Shown: one piece after another, positions 7,332-16,150 of the stretch
How the letters are laid out: every line of letters begins with the position of its first letter
Numbering within the stretch: the first letter of the stretch is position 1
Source of the DNA: CAWEHU01 sp963808965
Lineage (GTDB): Bacteria > Pseudomonadota > Alphaproteobacteria > Acetobacterales > Acetobacteraceae
DNA length: 26,238 nt
Direction: 5' to 3'
Assembly (NCBI GenBank): GCA_963808965.1
Contig: CAWEHU010000023.1
Coordinates: forward strand, 1 to 26,238
Notes under the pieces: generated by a model
What the model saw: the letters and a program-made list of their open reading frames with translations, nothing else
The model's database searches: none
What the model was told of the DNA's origin: nothing
Position numbers and translations under genes: made by a program

Positions 7332-9056
7332 TCAGTCACGTGGCGTGTTGAGGGCCAGTCCCTGTTCGCTCCAGGCCACTGGGAACGGCTTCATCAGCCG
7401 CGGCAGTCCCAGTTCGGGCGGCTGTCGCCCGTCCAGGATCGCCTCGACGATGTCGGGTGCGAGCAACGTGAGCTGCAGGATGCGGCCGAGATAGCCGCGG
7501 TCGATCTTCTCCGCCTTTGCCAGCTCGCTGATGGATGCATACGTCCCGTTCTCGAGCAGCCGCTTCCAGCGATGCGCGCGCGCCAGCGCCTTCACCAAGG
7601 TGGAGTCCACGCGCGCGCGGGGCGGCGTCGAGGCGCGAACCGCCTCGCCTTCGGGCGTCACCACGACCTTGCGCCCACCCCGGCGCCGGATGGCCAGCGG
7701 GACCCGAACCGTCGAGGCTCTGCGAGGCTGCGGTCACGCCGCCGCCCTCTGCGCTTCGTTCTCCGAACCACGCAGCTCCCGCATGAGACTGGTCAGCCCG
7801 GCGACCCGGAGGCGGATGTCGGCGCCGTCCGGACCGACCTCCACCCGCTCGACCAGGAGCCGGACGATGCGCGCCTGTTCGGCCGGGAACAGCTCCTCCC
7901 ACAGCGGATCGAGCTGCGCGAGCGCTTCGCGCACCTCGGCCTCGGTCAGGTCGGGCGCCTCTTCCCGCGCCGCGCGCCAGGTGCCGACGATGATTTCCGG
8001 CTGGCGCAGCAGCGCCCGGAGCTGGTCGATGACGGCGCGCTCGATCTCGCCGGCGGACACCCGGCGCACGATCGCCGGATCCTCCTCTCGTGCTTTGAGC
8101 ACGCTTTGGCTTACGTAATAGCGGTAGAGCCGGCCGCGCCGCCGCGTGTGGGTGGGCGACATCGCCCGGCCGTCGGTGCCGAAGATCAGGCCGCGCAGCA
8201 AGGCCGGACTCTGGCTCCGGTTGCGACTGGCCCGGGCATCGCGGGCTCTCCTGCAAGATGGCGTGCACCCGGTCCCAGAGCGCGGCGGAGATGATCGCTT
8301 CATGCTCGCCGGGGTAGGCACGGCCCTTGTGCACGGCCTCGCCGCGGTAGGTGCGGTTGTTGAGCAGCTTATAGAGGTCGCCTTTCTCAAGCAGGCGGCC
8401 GGTCTTGCCGGTAATGCCCTCGGCTCGAAGCCGGCGCACCGTCTCGGCGCCGGAATCCGTTTCGGCGAACAGCGCGAACACACGTCGCACCCGCGTCGCT
8501 TCTGCCTCATTGATCACGAGCTTCCGATCGCGAACACGAATAGCCGAGCGGCACTTTTCCGCCCATCCACATTCCGCGCGCCCGGCTTGCGGAGAATTTG
8601 TCGCGAATCCGTTCGCCGATCACCTCGCGCTCGAATTGAGCGAAGCTGAGCAAAATGTTCAGCGTCAGCCGGCCCATGCTGGTCGTGGTGTTGAAGATTT
8701 GCGTGATGCTGACGAAGGTGACATCGTGCTGGTCGAAGAGCTCGATCAGCTTTACGAAGTCCGTCAATGAGCGCGAGAGTCGATCCAGCTTGTAGGTTAC
8801 GATGATGTCGACGCGACCCGCCTCGACATCGGCCAGCAGTCGGCGTAATGCCGGCCGGTCGAGAGTGGCGCCGGAGAAGCCACCATCGTCGTAACGATCG
8901 GGCGTCAGAATCCAGCCCTCGGCGCGCTGGCTCGCAATGAAGGCTGCACAGCCATCCCATTGAGCCTGCAACGTATTGTATTCCTTCTCGAGTCCCTCTT
9001 CGTGTCGACTTCCTCGTATAAATCGCGCAACGGCACTTCCGGACCGCGGCCGGCAT
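7332..9056 (-). pseudogene. Large serine recombinase, frameshifted with an in-frame stop
   Basis: Minus strand from ATG 9056: RKCRCAIYTRKST carries the catalytic serine motif YxRxS, then after a frame change at about 9000 LEKEYNTLQAQWDGCAAFIA, GFSGATLDRPALRRLLADV, TYKLDRLSRSLTDFVKLIEL and ERIRDKFSASRARGMWMGG. The recombinase domain follows in another frame (TGRLLEKGDLYKLLNNRTYR, then IISAALWDRVHAIL) and a third after about 8240 (LIFGTDGRAMSPTHTRRRGR to RVEVGPDGADIRLRV). TGA 7734-7736 interrupts this frame, yet it stays open beyond with STVRVPLAIRRRGGRKVVVT, ALARAHRWKRLL and LLAPDIVEAILDGRQPPELG, the usual C-terminus. Such enzymes cut and rejoin DNA at att sites to move their element. With the two upstream genes it forms a common alphaproteobacterial DUF2924/recombinase cassette. 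It is inactive if the stop and shifts are real. Confidence 0.8.
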
Positions 9057-9082
9057 TGCGCCTGAGGGTTTTCGCCGTCCGC

Positions 9083-9574
9083 TCACGCGCCGCTCCGCTG
9101 GTTCTTCAGCCCGAAGAATGTCCAGCCGTTCCACCTCGTGCCGGTGATGGCGCGGGCGATGGCGGAGAGGGAGCGGTAGGGGCGGCCCTCCCATTCGAAG
9201 CCATCCGCGAGCACGGTAACGACGTGCTCGATGCCCTGATATTCGCGGACCAGCCGCGTGCCGGCGACCGGCCGATCATCCTGGCGAAGGCAGCGGATCT
9301 GCGGCTTGCCGCCATCGAGTTGCTCGCCGAGCGCCTCCAGCCGGGCGACAGTCGCGGGCTTCAGCCCCCCGAAGGCCAGTTCCTGGATGCTGAACGCCAG
9401 CCGACTCTCCAAGTAGGGCCGGCTAAAAGGCGGGGCTTCGCGGCCGTAAAGCTCGCGCCACCGCCGCTTCAAGTCGGCAGTCGGCGCCGTCTTGAGTGCG
9501 GCGATTTGGGAGAGCACCGAGTTGGTATTTGGGCCTGTACTGCCCTGAGTGGGGCTTTGTTCTGTGGCGGTCAT
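9083..9574 (-). CDS. DUF2924 family protein, recombinase cassette
   Basis: An intact 163-residue frame from ATG 9574. After a poor N-terminus (about 20 residues) it reads VLSQIAALKTAPTADLKRRW, RELYGREAPPFSRPYLESRL, IQELAFGGLKPATVARLEAL, RLVREYQGIEHVVTVLADGF and SLSAIARAITGTRWNGWTFF. These are the conserved blocks of DUF2924. The final half resembles a small DNA-binding fold (EHxVxVLxDGFEWxGxxYxSLSxIAxxITGTxWNG). The gene is consistently found just upstream of large serine recombinases in Alphaproteobacteria; its role is unproven, with recombination directionality or regulation as plausible guesses. Start and stop overlap with the preceding ORF (ATGA at 9571-9574), and the recombinase starts 26 bases downstream, so the three are one operon. 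Confidence 0.85.
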   Translation of the reverse strand: MTATEQSPTQGSTGPNTNSVLSQIAALKTAPTADLKRRWRELYGREAPPFSRPYLESRLAFSIQELAFGGLKPATVARLEALGEQLDGGKPQIRCLRQDDRPVAGTRLVREYQGIEHVVTVLADGFEWEGRPYRSLSAIARAITGTRWNGWTFFGLKNQRSGA

Positions 9575-9783
9575 GCGGTTCTCTTGTGAGACGGGTTCGC
9601 ATGACCGCTCTGGTCGGCGATGAAGTCGAGCCGACTTTCTCCGCCGTCACCGCATAGTTCGCTTGACTTCGGGCGGTGGGCCCGGAGGCGGATCAGGCCG
9701 CGCGCCAGGATGCCGCAGACCTCCTCGAGGTCCGGCGGGAGAGACGGGAACGGGGCTGTGGGAACTCGAGGGCGGCGGAGCAT
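9571..9783 (-). CDS. Small protein at the head of the DUF2924/recombinase operon
   Basis: A 70-codon frame from ATG 9783 reads LPPDLEEVCGILARGLIRLR, AHRPKSSELCGDGGESRLDF and HANPSHKRTA. Short proteins with 'DLxxVCxILAxGxxRLR...GESxLDFxxxxSGHxxP' regularly precede DUF2924 genes in these cassettes, which supports it as real. The TGA stop overlaps the DUF2924 ATG by the ATGA arrangement, implying translational coupling. No enzymatic motif is present. The conserved part begins about residue 15, so the true start may be internal. Confidence 0.6.
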   Translation of the reverse strand: MLRRPRVPTAPFPSLPPDLEEVCGILARGLIRLRAHRPKSSELCGDGGESRLDFIADQSGHANPSHKRTA

Positions 9784-10109
9784 CGGTTCGCAAAATCCGA
9801 GTGCCTGGCCAAAAAAGATAGCGAAATCAGCTCGGTAACGCAGCGTTGCGAAAACAAAGGAACTCGGTCGAACGCCCGGAGGCTCCGATCGCCTGAGTTC
9901 GGGTTACACCGGCGCTGGGCGACTCGCTCGAGCGCGCCCTTGGGGCGACACGGGCCTTCGAATCAGGGGCAATCGCCAACTGGTTGCACCGATGCTTCCT
10001 TAGGTTGCACGAATTGCCTTCGCTGTGGCGCGTATCCCCGCTTCGGAGTTCGCTTTCGATGCTGGTCCAGTTCAGCGCGAAAGCGGAGAACAGCCAGACG
10101 GAAGCGATC
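9784..10109. promoter_or_regulatory. Gene-free region with 8-bp direct repeats two helical turns apart
   Basis: No gene is recognised in this divergent gap between the recombinase operon and the gene at 10110. GGTTGCAC occurs at 9982-9989 and again at 10003-10010, start to start 21 bases, on the same face of the helix. This is a plausible operator for the downstream gene. Reading frames entering from 9984 lack recognisable content until about 10080. Confidence 0.3.
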
Positions 10110-10877
10110 ATGTTGTTTTTGGAGGACGCCCTCGATCAGCCGACCAGCTCGTTTTGGAGCGACCGGAGAATCCGCGGAATGGTCGAGGACCTGCTCAGGA
10201 TGCGGCGCGAGGCTGAGGCCGGCAAACCGCCAAGCTTGCACGACGCCTATCGCGCCGCCTCGCATTGCGCCCGGCTCCTGGAAGCGCTCCTGAGCTGGGC
10301 TGCGACCAAGCTCGGATTACGACTTTCCCCCGAGGAATGGCGCCGCTTGCCGAATGCGGAAAAGCGCGCGCTCCTTGCCCGCACCCTGATGCTCGGCCTG
10401 CCGATCTTGCAGCCGAAAGCGTGCCACGAGCTCCCGTTGGCACTGGAGGCGACGAACGCTGGTGCTAGCCCACCGCTGCTTCAGCGGAAGGTGGGCCGGA
10501 GGCGGCGTGCTCCGGAGCTCGCCGCGTACGCGGAATTAGAACTGCTGAGATGGATCCGCTGGCAACACGGCCTTGGTCGTAAGGTCGCCGATGCTGAGGA
10601 TGAGGTCGCGCGGGAATGCCGTCTGACGCGCGAGGCTGTCCAGAGGTGGCGTTCTGAGTTGCCAAAGGTCTATGGCGAGCACCGGGTGCGGCGCGCCCTC
10701 CAGCTCGCGGAGCGTGTCGGACGATACGAACGAACCGGCCGCACGTGGACCGAGATCAACCGTCGTGAGTTCGATGACAACGAGATGCTTTGTCAGGCGG
10801 CATCCGGGCTCGAGCGCGACCTCGACACGCTTATATGGATGCGCGGGGTAGCGATCGCGAAGCGTAGGCTAGGGTAG
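10110..10877 (+). CDS. Protein of unknown function in the mobile element
   Basis: The frame stays open from 9984 to TAA/TAG at 10875-10877. I place the start at ATG 10110, preceded at five bases by GGAAG; ATG 10059 in the same frame is the alternative. The 255-residue product starts MLFLEDALDQPTSSFWSDRR and is helical and rich in Arg/Leu (RGMVEDLLRMRREAEAGKPP, ALLSWAATKLGLRLSPEEWR). A basic central stretch KVGRRRRAPELAAYAELELL is followed by RECRLTREAVQRWRSELPKV, which looks like a helix-turn-helix. I do not recognise the family. Position at the head of the plus-strand module, before an AlpA-like protein, suggests a regulatory or replication-accessory role. Confidence 0.6.
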   Translation: MLFLEDALDQPTSSFWSDRRIRGMVEDLLRMRREAEAGKPPSLHDAYRAASHCARLLEALLSWAATKLGLRLSPEEWRRLPNAEKRALLARTLMLGLPILQPKACHELPLALEATNAGASPPLLQRKVGRRRRAPELAAYAELELLRWIRWQHGLGRKVADAEDEVARECRLTREAVQRWRSELPKVYGEHRVRRALQLAERVGRYERTGRTWTEINRREFDDNEMLCQAASGLERDLDTLIWMRGVAIAKRRLG

Positions 10878-10896
10878 CTAAATCGGCAGATAGGTA

Positions 10897-10912
10897 GGCG
10901 AGCTATCTCGCC
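10897..10912. terminator. Short hairpin in the gap before the AlpA-like gene
   Basis: GGCGAG (10897-10902), loop CTAT, CTCGCC (10907-10912) form a six-base stem 20 bases after the stop of the preceding gene. No T-run follows, so it is at best a weak terminator or an operator for the gene at 10987. Confidence 0.3.
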
Positions 10913-10986
10913 CGATAACTCAATATCTTCCGCCGAAAAAATGGGAGAAGTGGTGCGTCCTCCGACGAACATCGAAGAGGACGCGG

Positions 10987-11211
10987 ATGAAACAAACGAA
11001 ACGGGATCTCGGGCGCTCGACTGAAGAACGCCCGGCGCCAGTCCAGCATCTCAACCAAATTGCGCTCGCCCGTCGCTGGGGCATGAGCCAGCGCACGCTG
11101 GAGCGTTGGCGCTGGTTGAAGCAGGGACCGCGCTACATCAAACTTGGCGGCCACGTCGCGTATCGCCTTGAGGATATCGAGGCGTACGAGTTGACACAAG
11201 CGCGGGGGTGA
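10987..11211 (+). CDS. AlpA-like helix-turn-helix (excisionase/MerR-type) protein
   Basis: A 74-residue protein from ATG 10987 with GAAGAGG seven bases upstream. The core is LNQIALARRWGMSQRTLERW, then RWLKQGPRYIKLGGHVAYRL and EDIEAYE, which is the winged helix-turn-helix of the HTH_17/AlpA group (xLAxxxGxSxxTLxRWRxxGxGPxYxKxGxxVxYRxxDIxxY). AlpA-like proteins act as excisionases or as activators of early genes in phages and P4-like satellites. It precedes the methyltransferase and primase genes on the same strand, a typical place for an early regulator. The assignment is confident at the fold level; the specific role is inferred. Confidence 0.8.
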   Translation: MKQTKRDLGRSTEERPAPVQHLNQIALARRWGMSQRTLERWRWLKQGPRYIKLGGHVAYRLEDIEAYELTQARG

Positions 11212-11353
11212 TAGAGATGCACCCCTTTTCGTTTTGCCTGGTATCCGGCGGTGCAAGGCCCAGCCTGACACGGCACCTGCCGCTCGAGTTACCCTGCGCT
11301 GTCCGCGATGTGCATCTCTGTTCTGAGCAATGCCGGGACGCGGAGCCTGCAGC

Positions 11354-12646
11354 ATGACGCACATGGCCCCGCCTTCCGAAAACGAGCCGTTCGAGCAGCT
11401 GCCGGTGTCCTTCCTGGCGAATACACCACTCGAGCGGCTGGTGGCGCTCGGCAAGGGCGCGATCGAGCGGGCCGCCAGCTTCGAGGCTTTGCGCGAGCTC
11501 CGCAACAAGGCCGAGGCGCTGCGCATGTATCAGCGCGCGCAAGGGGCTTCGGCGCTGGCGGTCAGCGCTGCGACCCAGCTTCGTCTACGCGCCGATCGCC
11601 GGATGGGCGAGGCGCTGGCGAAGATGGAAAAGGCGACGGCCGGCCGCCCTCCGGAAATCGGTAACGCCGTGTTACCGATTTCCGACGCCCCCACCTATGC
11701 CGAGCTCGGCATAGGCAAGATGCAAGCCTCGCGCTGGCAACGCCTGGCGGCCATCCCAGAGGACATGTTTGCCGCGATCCTCGAAAGACATGAGTGTTTT
11801 GGCGTGCCCGTCACCACGGCAAGCGTGGTGCGCACGGCGGAGCGCGCCAACGAGGAGGGGCACGGTGCCGATGACATACGTTCCGCTCCTTCGCCTTCGG
11901 CCGCCGACCGCGAGCGGGCGCAAAAACGATGGTGGGCGGAATTCGACGGTGTCGGTGACCGAGAAATACGACGAGCCCTATCGGGAAAATCAGCCGAACG
12001 GATCATCCATGCGGATGGCCGCGTGCCGGATGCGAGCGACTGCCGCATCCTGCATTGCAGCCTGACCGAACTCTTCACCGAGGCTCCGGAGTCGGTGGAC
12101 GCGATCGTTACCGACCCGCCATACCCGGAGGAATTCCTCCCGCTCTACGGCGATCTCGGTCGCGTCGCAATGCACCTACTCAAGCCGGGCGGCGTGCTGC
12201 TCTGTATGACCGGCCAGACATGGTTCGGCGCGGTGTTCCAGCAGCTGCACGGCGCCGGGCTCGAGTACCAGTGGCAGATCGCGTATCTCACGCCTGGCGG
12301 TCAGGCCGTCCAGATTTTCCCACGCAAGGTCAACTCGTTCTGGAAACCGGTGCTCGTCTTCTCGAAGGGCGGCCGCAGCGGCGGCTGGTTCGGCGACGTC
12401 GCGCGCAGCAATCCGAACGACAACGACAAGACGCACCACCACTGGGGCCAGTCTGAAAGCGGTATGCACGATCTCATGCGCCGCTTCGTGCTGCCTGGGC
12501 AGGTGGTGTGCGATCCGTTCCTTGGCGGTGGCACGACCGCGCTCGTTGCTCTCGCGCTCGGTGCGTCGTTTCTCGGCTGCGACGTGGACAGATCCGCGAT
12601 CCAGGCAGCCAAGGCAAGACTGGCGAGTGCAGACCTCACAGCGTGA
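11354..12646 (+). CDS. Site-specific DNA methyltransferase (N4/N6 type)
   Basis: Intact frame; ATG 11354 is chosen over ATG 11330 because GGAG lies eight bases upstream. The N-terminal about 180 residues are the accessory part common in phage copies (LERLVALGKGAIERAASFEA, then LGIGKMQASRWQRLAAIPED). The catalytic part starts at RILHCSLTELF, has the target-base motif IVTDPPYPEEF, a central block LLKPGGVLLCMTGQ, and ends with the AdoMet-binding motif DPFLGGGTTALVALALGASF. DPPY before the FxGxGT-like motif is the beta-class order of amino-methyltransferases, which methylate adenine N6 or cytosine N4. No restriction gene is adjacent, so it is probably an orphan enzyme used for regulation or protection of element DNA. 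It contains a perfect internal hairpin at 11652-11684. Confidence 0.85.
   Translation: MTHMAPPSENEPFEQLPVSFLANTPLERLVALGKGAIERAASFEALRELRNKAEALRMYQRAQGASALAVSAATQLRLRADRRMGEALAKMEKATAGRPPEIGNAVLPISDAPTYAELGIGKMQASRWQRLAAIPEDMFAAILERHECFGVPVTTASVVRTAERANEEGHGADDIRSAPSPSAADRERAQKRWWAEFDGVGDREIRRALSGKSAERIIHADGRVPDASDCRILHCSLTELFTEAPESVDAIVTDPPYPEEFLPLYGDLGRVAMHLLKPGGVLLCMTGQTWFGAVFQQLHGAGLEYQWQIAYLTPGGQAVQIFPRKVNSFWKPVLVFSKGGRSGGWFGDVARSNPNDNDKTHHHWGQSESGMHDLMRRFVLPGQVVCDPFLGGGTTALVALALGASFLGCDVDRSAIQAAKARLASADLTA
11652..11684. repeat. Perfect 14-bp inverted repeat inside the methyltransferase gene
   Basis: CGGAAATCGGTAAC (11652-11665), loop GCCGT, GTTACCGATTTCCG (11671-11684) pair perfectly. 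The hairpin lies in the coding sequence at the GRPPEIGNAVLPISD segment, between the accessory and catalytic parts. In mRNA it would be a very stable structure. Confidence 0.8.
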
Positions 12647-12658
12647 GCCGGGTGCACG

Positions 12659-12859
12659 ATGGATCCTGCCGCTGCAGCCGCGATGTCCGATCCGGATCGC
12701 AACAAATGGTTTCGCCGGCGATGGAGCGAGCCGCCGGACGTCGCCGCGTGCCGCCAGCCGCGAACGCCTAAGCCAAGCCAGGATGTGGAACAAATCGGCG
12801 CCGCACTCCGGGAGCAGTGGCGCGGTGAGCGGAAAGCCCTCCGAAGGGGGTCTCGCTGA
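12659..12859 (+). CDS. Small protein of unknown function between methyltransferase and primase
   Basis: A 66-codon frame from ATG 12659, 12 bases after the methyltransferase stop, to TGA 12857-12859, where TGATG overlaps the start of the primase gene. The sequence reads MSDPDRNKWFRRRWSEPPDV, then PKPSQDVEQIGAALREQW and a basic end GERKALRRGSR. No domain is recognised. Tight spacing on both sides supports it as a coupled gene within the operon; the Ala-rich first eight residues suggest MSDPDRNKW (Met 9) may be the real start. Confidence 0.5.
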   Translation: MDPAAAAAMSDPDRNKWFRRRWSEPPDVAACRQPRTPKPSQDVEQIGAALREQWRGERKALRRGSR

Positions 12860-15800
12860 TGCCGTCGCACGCGACTGGCGACGGCATGAGCTCGTCCATT
12901 ATCGAGATCACCCGTCTCGCCAAAGCCGGCGGCCCGCTGACCAAGCGCATTTCTCTTGGCCCGGATGGGAGGCTGATCTCTGACGGCAGTGCCTGCGTCA
13001 TGTCGCGTGGGACCGCCTGTCGGGTGGTGCTGGGCGATCTCGAGCAATTCGCCGCTCTGATCGACAGCCTGGGTTCGCACGAGGCGATCGCGCTCGGGAG
13101 CCTTCGAGCGGACTTGCCGGATCGCGTTCAGCTGACCACGGCGACGGGGCTGGCCAGTCTCAATGGCCAGGCTGCACCGGACCTGATCGCGCGCACGACC
13201 CAGTTCATCGCCTACCGCGCCGGTCAGCCAGCACTTGCACTGCTGGATTTCGACCGAAAGGGAATCCCGCCAGAGATGGCAAACCGCATACGGGATCGCG
13301 GCGGGTTTAGGTCCGTGCTGCATTCGATCCTGCCAGAGCTGGCCAACGCCGGCGGCGTCATCCGCGCGTCGACCAGCGCCGGCATCCGTGACGGCACGAC
13401 CGGCGAGCGGTTCGAGGGCGCCGGTGGCCTGCACCTGTTCCTGCTCGTGGCAGACGGGCAGGATATCGGGCGGTTTCTTCGCGCCCTGCATCGCCGCTGC
13501 TGGCTCGCCGGTTTCGGCTGGTTGATGGTCGGTGCCGGGGGTCAGCTGCTCGAACGCTCGATCGTCGACCGCATGGTGGGCAGCCCGGAGCGGCTGGTCT
13601 TTGAGGGAGCCCCGGGTACTCGAGGCACCACTTACGCAGGACCGGGTTTATCGGCAGCCCCGAGTAATCCAGGGCGGAGCCATCGATACCCGCCGCGCCT
13701 GCCCGGATCTCGAATCCGGCCGAGGAGGCGCGATACCGCGAGCTGCGGGCCGCCGCGGCGCATGCTCTGGCCTCGGAGGCCGCGCATGCCCGCCGGCACT
13801 TCATCGAGCGACACGCAGCCAGGATTGCGGCCAGGTTCAGCCTGTCGCCTCGCGCCGCGCAGCGGATTGTCGAGCGTCAGACGGAGGGCGTGCTGCTGCC
13901 CAACATCGAGCTCGTCTTCGACGACCCCGACCTGCGCGGGAGCACGGTGGCCGACGTGCTTGCGGATCCGGACAGATTCATCGGTGCGACGCTCGCCGAT
14001 CCCCTGGAAGGCCCTGACTACGGCGCCTGCAAAGCGAAGCTCATGCGCCGCAGTGACGGGACCCTGTGGATCCACAGCTTCGCCCATGGCCGGACCGTCT
14101 ACGAGCTGCGTCACGACGCAGCCTCGGTCGAAGCGGCCTTGCAGCAGACCGATCGGGGCGACGTGTCGGAGGCGTTCGCGCGACTGCTGCTCGCAGCCGA
14201 ACTGACGCGCAGAAGAAACCGAGCGTCTCCGGGATCTCGCCAGCGACCGATCGGGTCTCGGCAAGCGCGCCATCGACGCGACAGTCGAAGCGGCGCGCGC
14301 GCGGCAGACCGAACAACGCGCCCGGGAGGAGGAGCAACGCCGCGCCGCTGAGCGTCAGCGACCAGCGCCTCCGGATGCCGGCTCCGCGGCCCGACGCCGA
14401 ACGGCTGCCCGTGGTGCGCGCCCTCGATCATGTGCTCCGAGAAGCCCAGGACGACGAGCCACCGATGCGGGATCTGGATGGCAGGCCGGTCGAGGTTCGC
14501 ACGCGCCAACCGCTCCTGTTGCACGAGCTGACCGGCGCGGGCGCCAACGCGACGGAGACGGCGCAGGCCCGGTTGCCCGCGCCCGAGCTGCCGCTGCTCA
14601 CCGCGCACGACAAGGTCAGTCTGGCCCATCTGATCGAGCGTTACGTCGCGTATGTGGAGAAGTCGGCGCGCGGGCGTGAGCGCTTGGTTGCGCTCGCACC
14701 GGTGTTCGTCGAGCACTACATGGGCTATCGCGATTCGCTGCTGCCGCGCGTCGGCGCCGTCGTCACCATGCCGCTGGTGCTCCCGGACGGAACCCTACTC
14801 GCCCCGCGCGGGCTGGACCGGGCCCGCAAGCTGGTGTTCCGGATCGAGCCCGATCTGCTCGAACACCTGCCGCGAGCCGAGACGTGCACCGAGAGCGCCG
14901 TCAAGGAGGCGATGCGGTTTCTGCTCGAGGAATGGCTGGTCGATGTGGCGGCCGACTTCACCGGCAAGTGCGTGCTGGTCGCCGCGGCGCTCACGATCCT
15001 CGAGCGGGCGCTGTTGCCGGAGCGACCCGCCTTCTTCATCACCGCCGGGCATCGCGGCGGCGGCAAGACCACCACCACGATGATGCTGGTCCTCGCCACG
15101 ACCGGCCGCAAGCCGCCCGCCGCGGCGTGGTCGCCCAACGAGGAGGAGAGACGCAAGGCGCTGTTCGCCTATCTGGCCGAAGGCCTGCCGGTCCTGTGCT
15201 GGGACAATATCCCGCGCGGCGCGGCGATATCCTGCCCGTCGATCGAGAAGGCGCTCACGAGTGAGAGCTATTGCGATCGGGTGCTCGGCCACTCGGTCAC
15301 CCAGACGGTGCCGGCGACCACGGTGATGTTCTTCACCGGCAACAACATCGAGCCGCGCGGCGATTTGGCCTCGCGATCGCTGTCGGTTCGCCTCAGCGTC
15401 GATCGGCCGGATCCGGAGAACCGGCCGTTTCAGCACGCGGATCCGATCCATTGGACGATGCTCAACCGGAACCGGATCCTGCGCGCGCTCTACACCCTGT
15501 TGCTCGGCAATCCGCAACTGCGCCCAGGGCAGTTCCGCGAGCCGGAGACCCGGTTCAAGACCTGGTGGAGTCTGGTCGGGTCGGCGGTCGAGCACGCGGC
15601 CGGGCTTCTCGCGCGGGAAGGCGAGGCCGAGTCCGGCCGGATCGATCGCAGCGACGAGACACGGCCAGTCGCCATCCGGTTCCGTGACCTGTTCAACAAC
15701 TTCGAGGCCGAGGAGGAACAGACCAGCGCGCTTGCCGGCATTCTCGAAATGCTGCGCGAGCATTGGCCGTATCGCTTCCGCGCCGCGGATATCGCCAGGT

Positions 15801-16015
15801 TCATCGAGGAGAAGGCGGCCGGCCTCGAGCTGAAGTCGCTGATCGAACAGGCGACCAGCCGGGCCATGACTCCGGCCTCGGCGCCGGCGATAACCTGGCG
15901 CCTGAAGGCGCTGGCCGACGCTCCCGTGCGATGCGGCGACCACGTTCTGACCTTGCGCCGCCTGCCCGATCGTGAGGGCTGCTGGTTCGAGGTCGCCGCC
16001 ACTCTGCCGGCTTGA
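12859..16015 (+). pseudogene. Large primase-helicase (AEP-like primase domain plus AAA+ ATPase), frameshifted
   Basis: This is about 1,050 codons in five successive frames. Frame 1 (12859 to about 13612) includes LLDFDRKGIPPEMANRIRD (acidic DxD-type motif), GGLHLFLLVADG (a GxHxF-like motif) and SIVDRMVGSPERLVFEGAP, the set expected of an archaeo-eukaryotic-type primase. The next frames carry QDRVYRQPRVIQGGAID, then from about 13725 EARYRELRAAAAHALASEAA and LLPNIELVFDDPDLRGSTVA, and from 14221 a charged linker. The last frame, about 14390-16015, holds an ATPase: ITAGHRGGGKTTTT (Walker A), LPVLCWDNIPRG (Walker B region), VMFFTGNNIEPRGDLASRSL (sensor and arginine). The role is probably initiation and unwinding for replication of the mobile element. 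All four frame changes are net plus one, near runs such as CCCCGGG, so sequencing error is likely. TGATG couples it to the small ORF. Confidence 0.7.
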
Positions 16016-16018
16016 CGT

Positions 16019-16150
16019 CGGAAACTCCGGAAACTCCGGAAACCTTTTGGCCGCTGCCGGCCGGGAAACCGAGTTTTTTGCCGGCCCTCGAAAATCACCT
16101 TTCTCGCGCGTGACACGACCCAAAAGTTTCCGGAGTTTCCGGAGTTTCCG
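16019..16150. repeat. Iteron-like 9-bp tandem repeats arranged as a long inverted repeat
   Basis: The left arm 16019-16048 is CGGAAACTC twice, then CGGAAAC followed by CTTTT. The right arm 16122-16150 is its reverse complement except for one missing G (AAAAGTTTCC, GGAGTTTCC, GGAGTTTCCG). About 73 bases separate the arms. The array begins four bases after the primase-helicase stop. Tandem 9-mers beside a replication protein gene resemble plasmid or phage origin iterons; alternatively the arms form a large transcription-stopping hairpin. The arrangement is seen directly; the function is inferred. Confidence 0.75.

Noticed and set aside
12301..13491. A 396-codon minus-strand open frame over the methyltransferase end and primase start
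   Set aside because: Antisense to two recognisable plus-strand genes; composition typical of GC-rich shadow frames.
16019..16048. CRISPR-like repeat array
   Set aside because: The 9-base units are contiguous with no spacers and are mirrored downstream; no cas genes are present.
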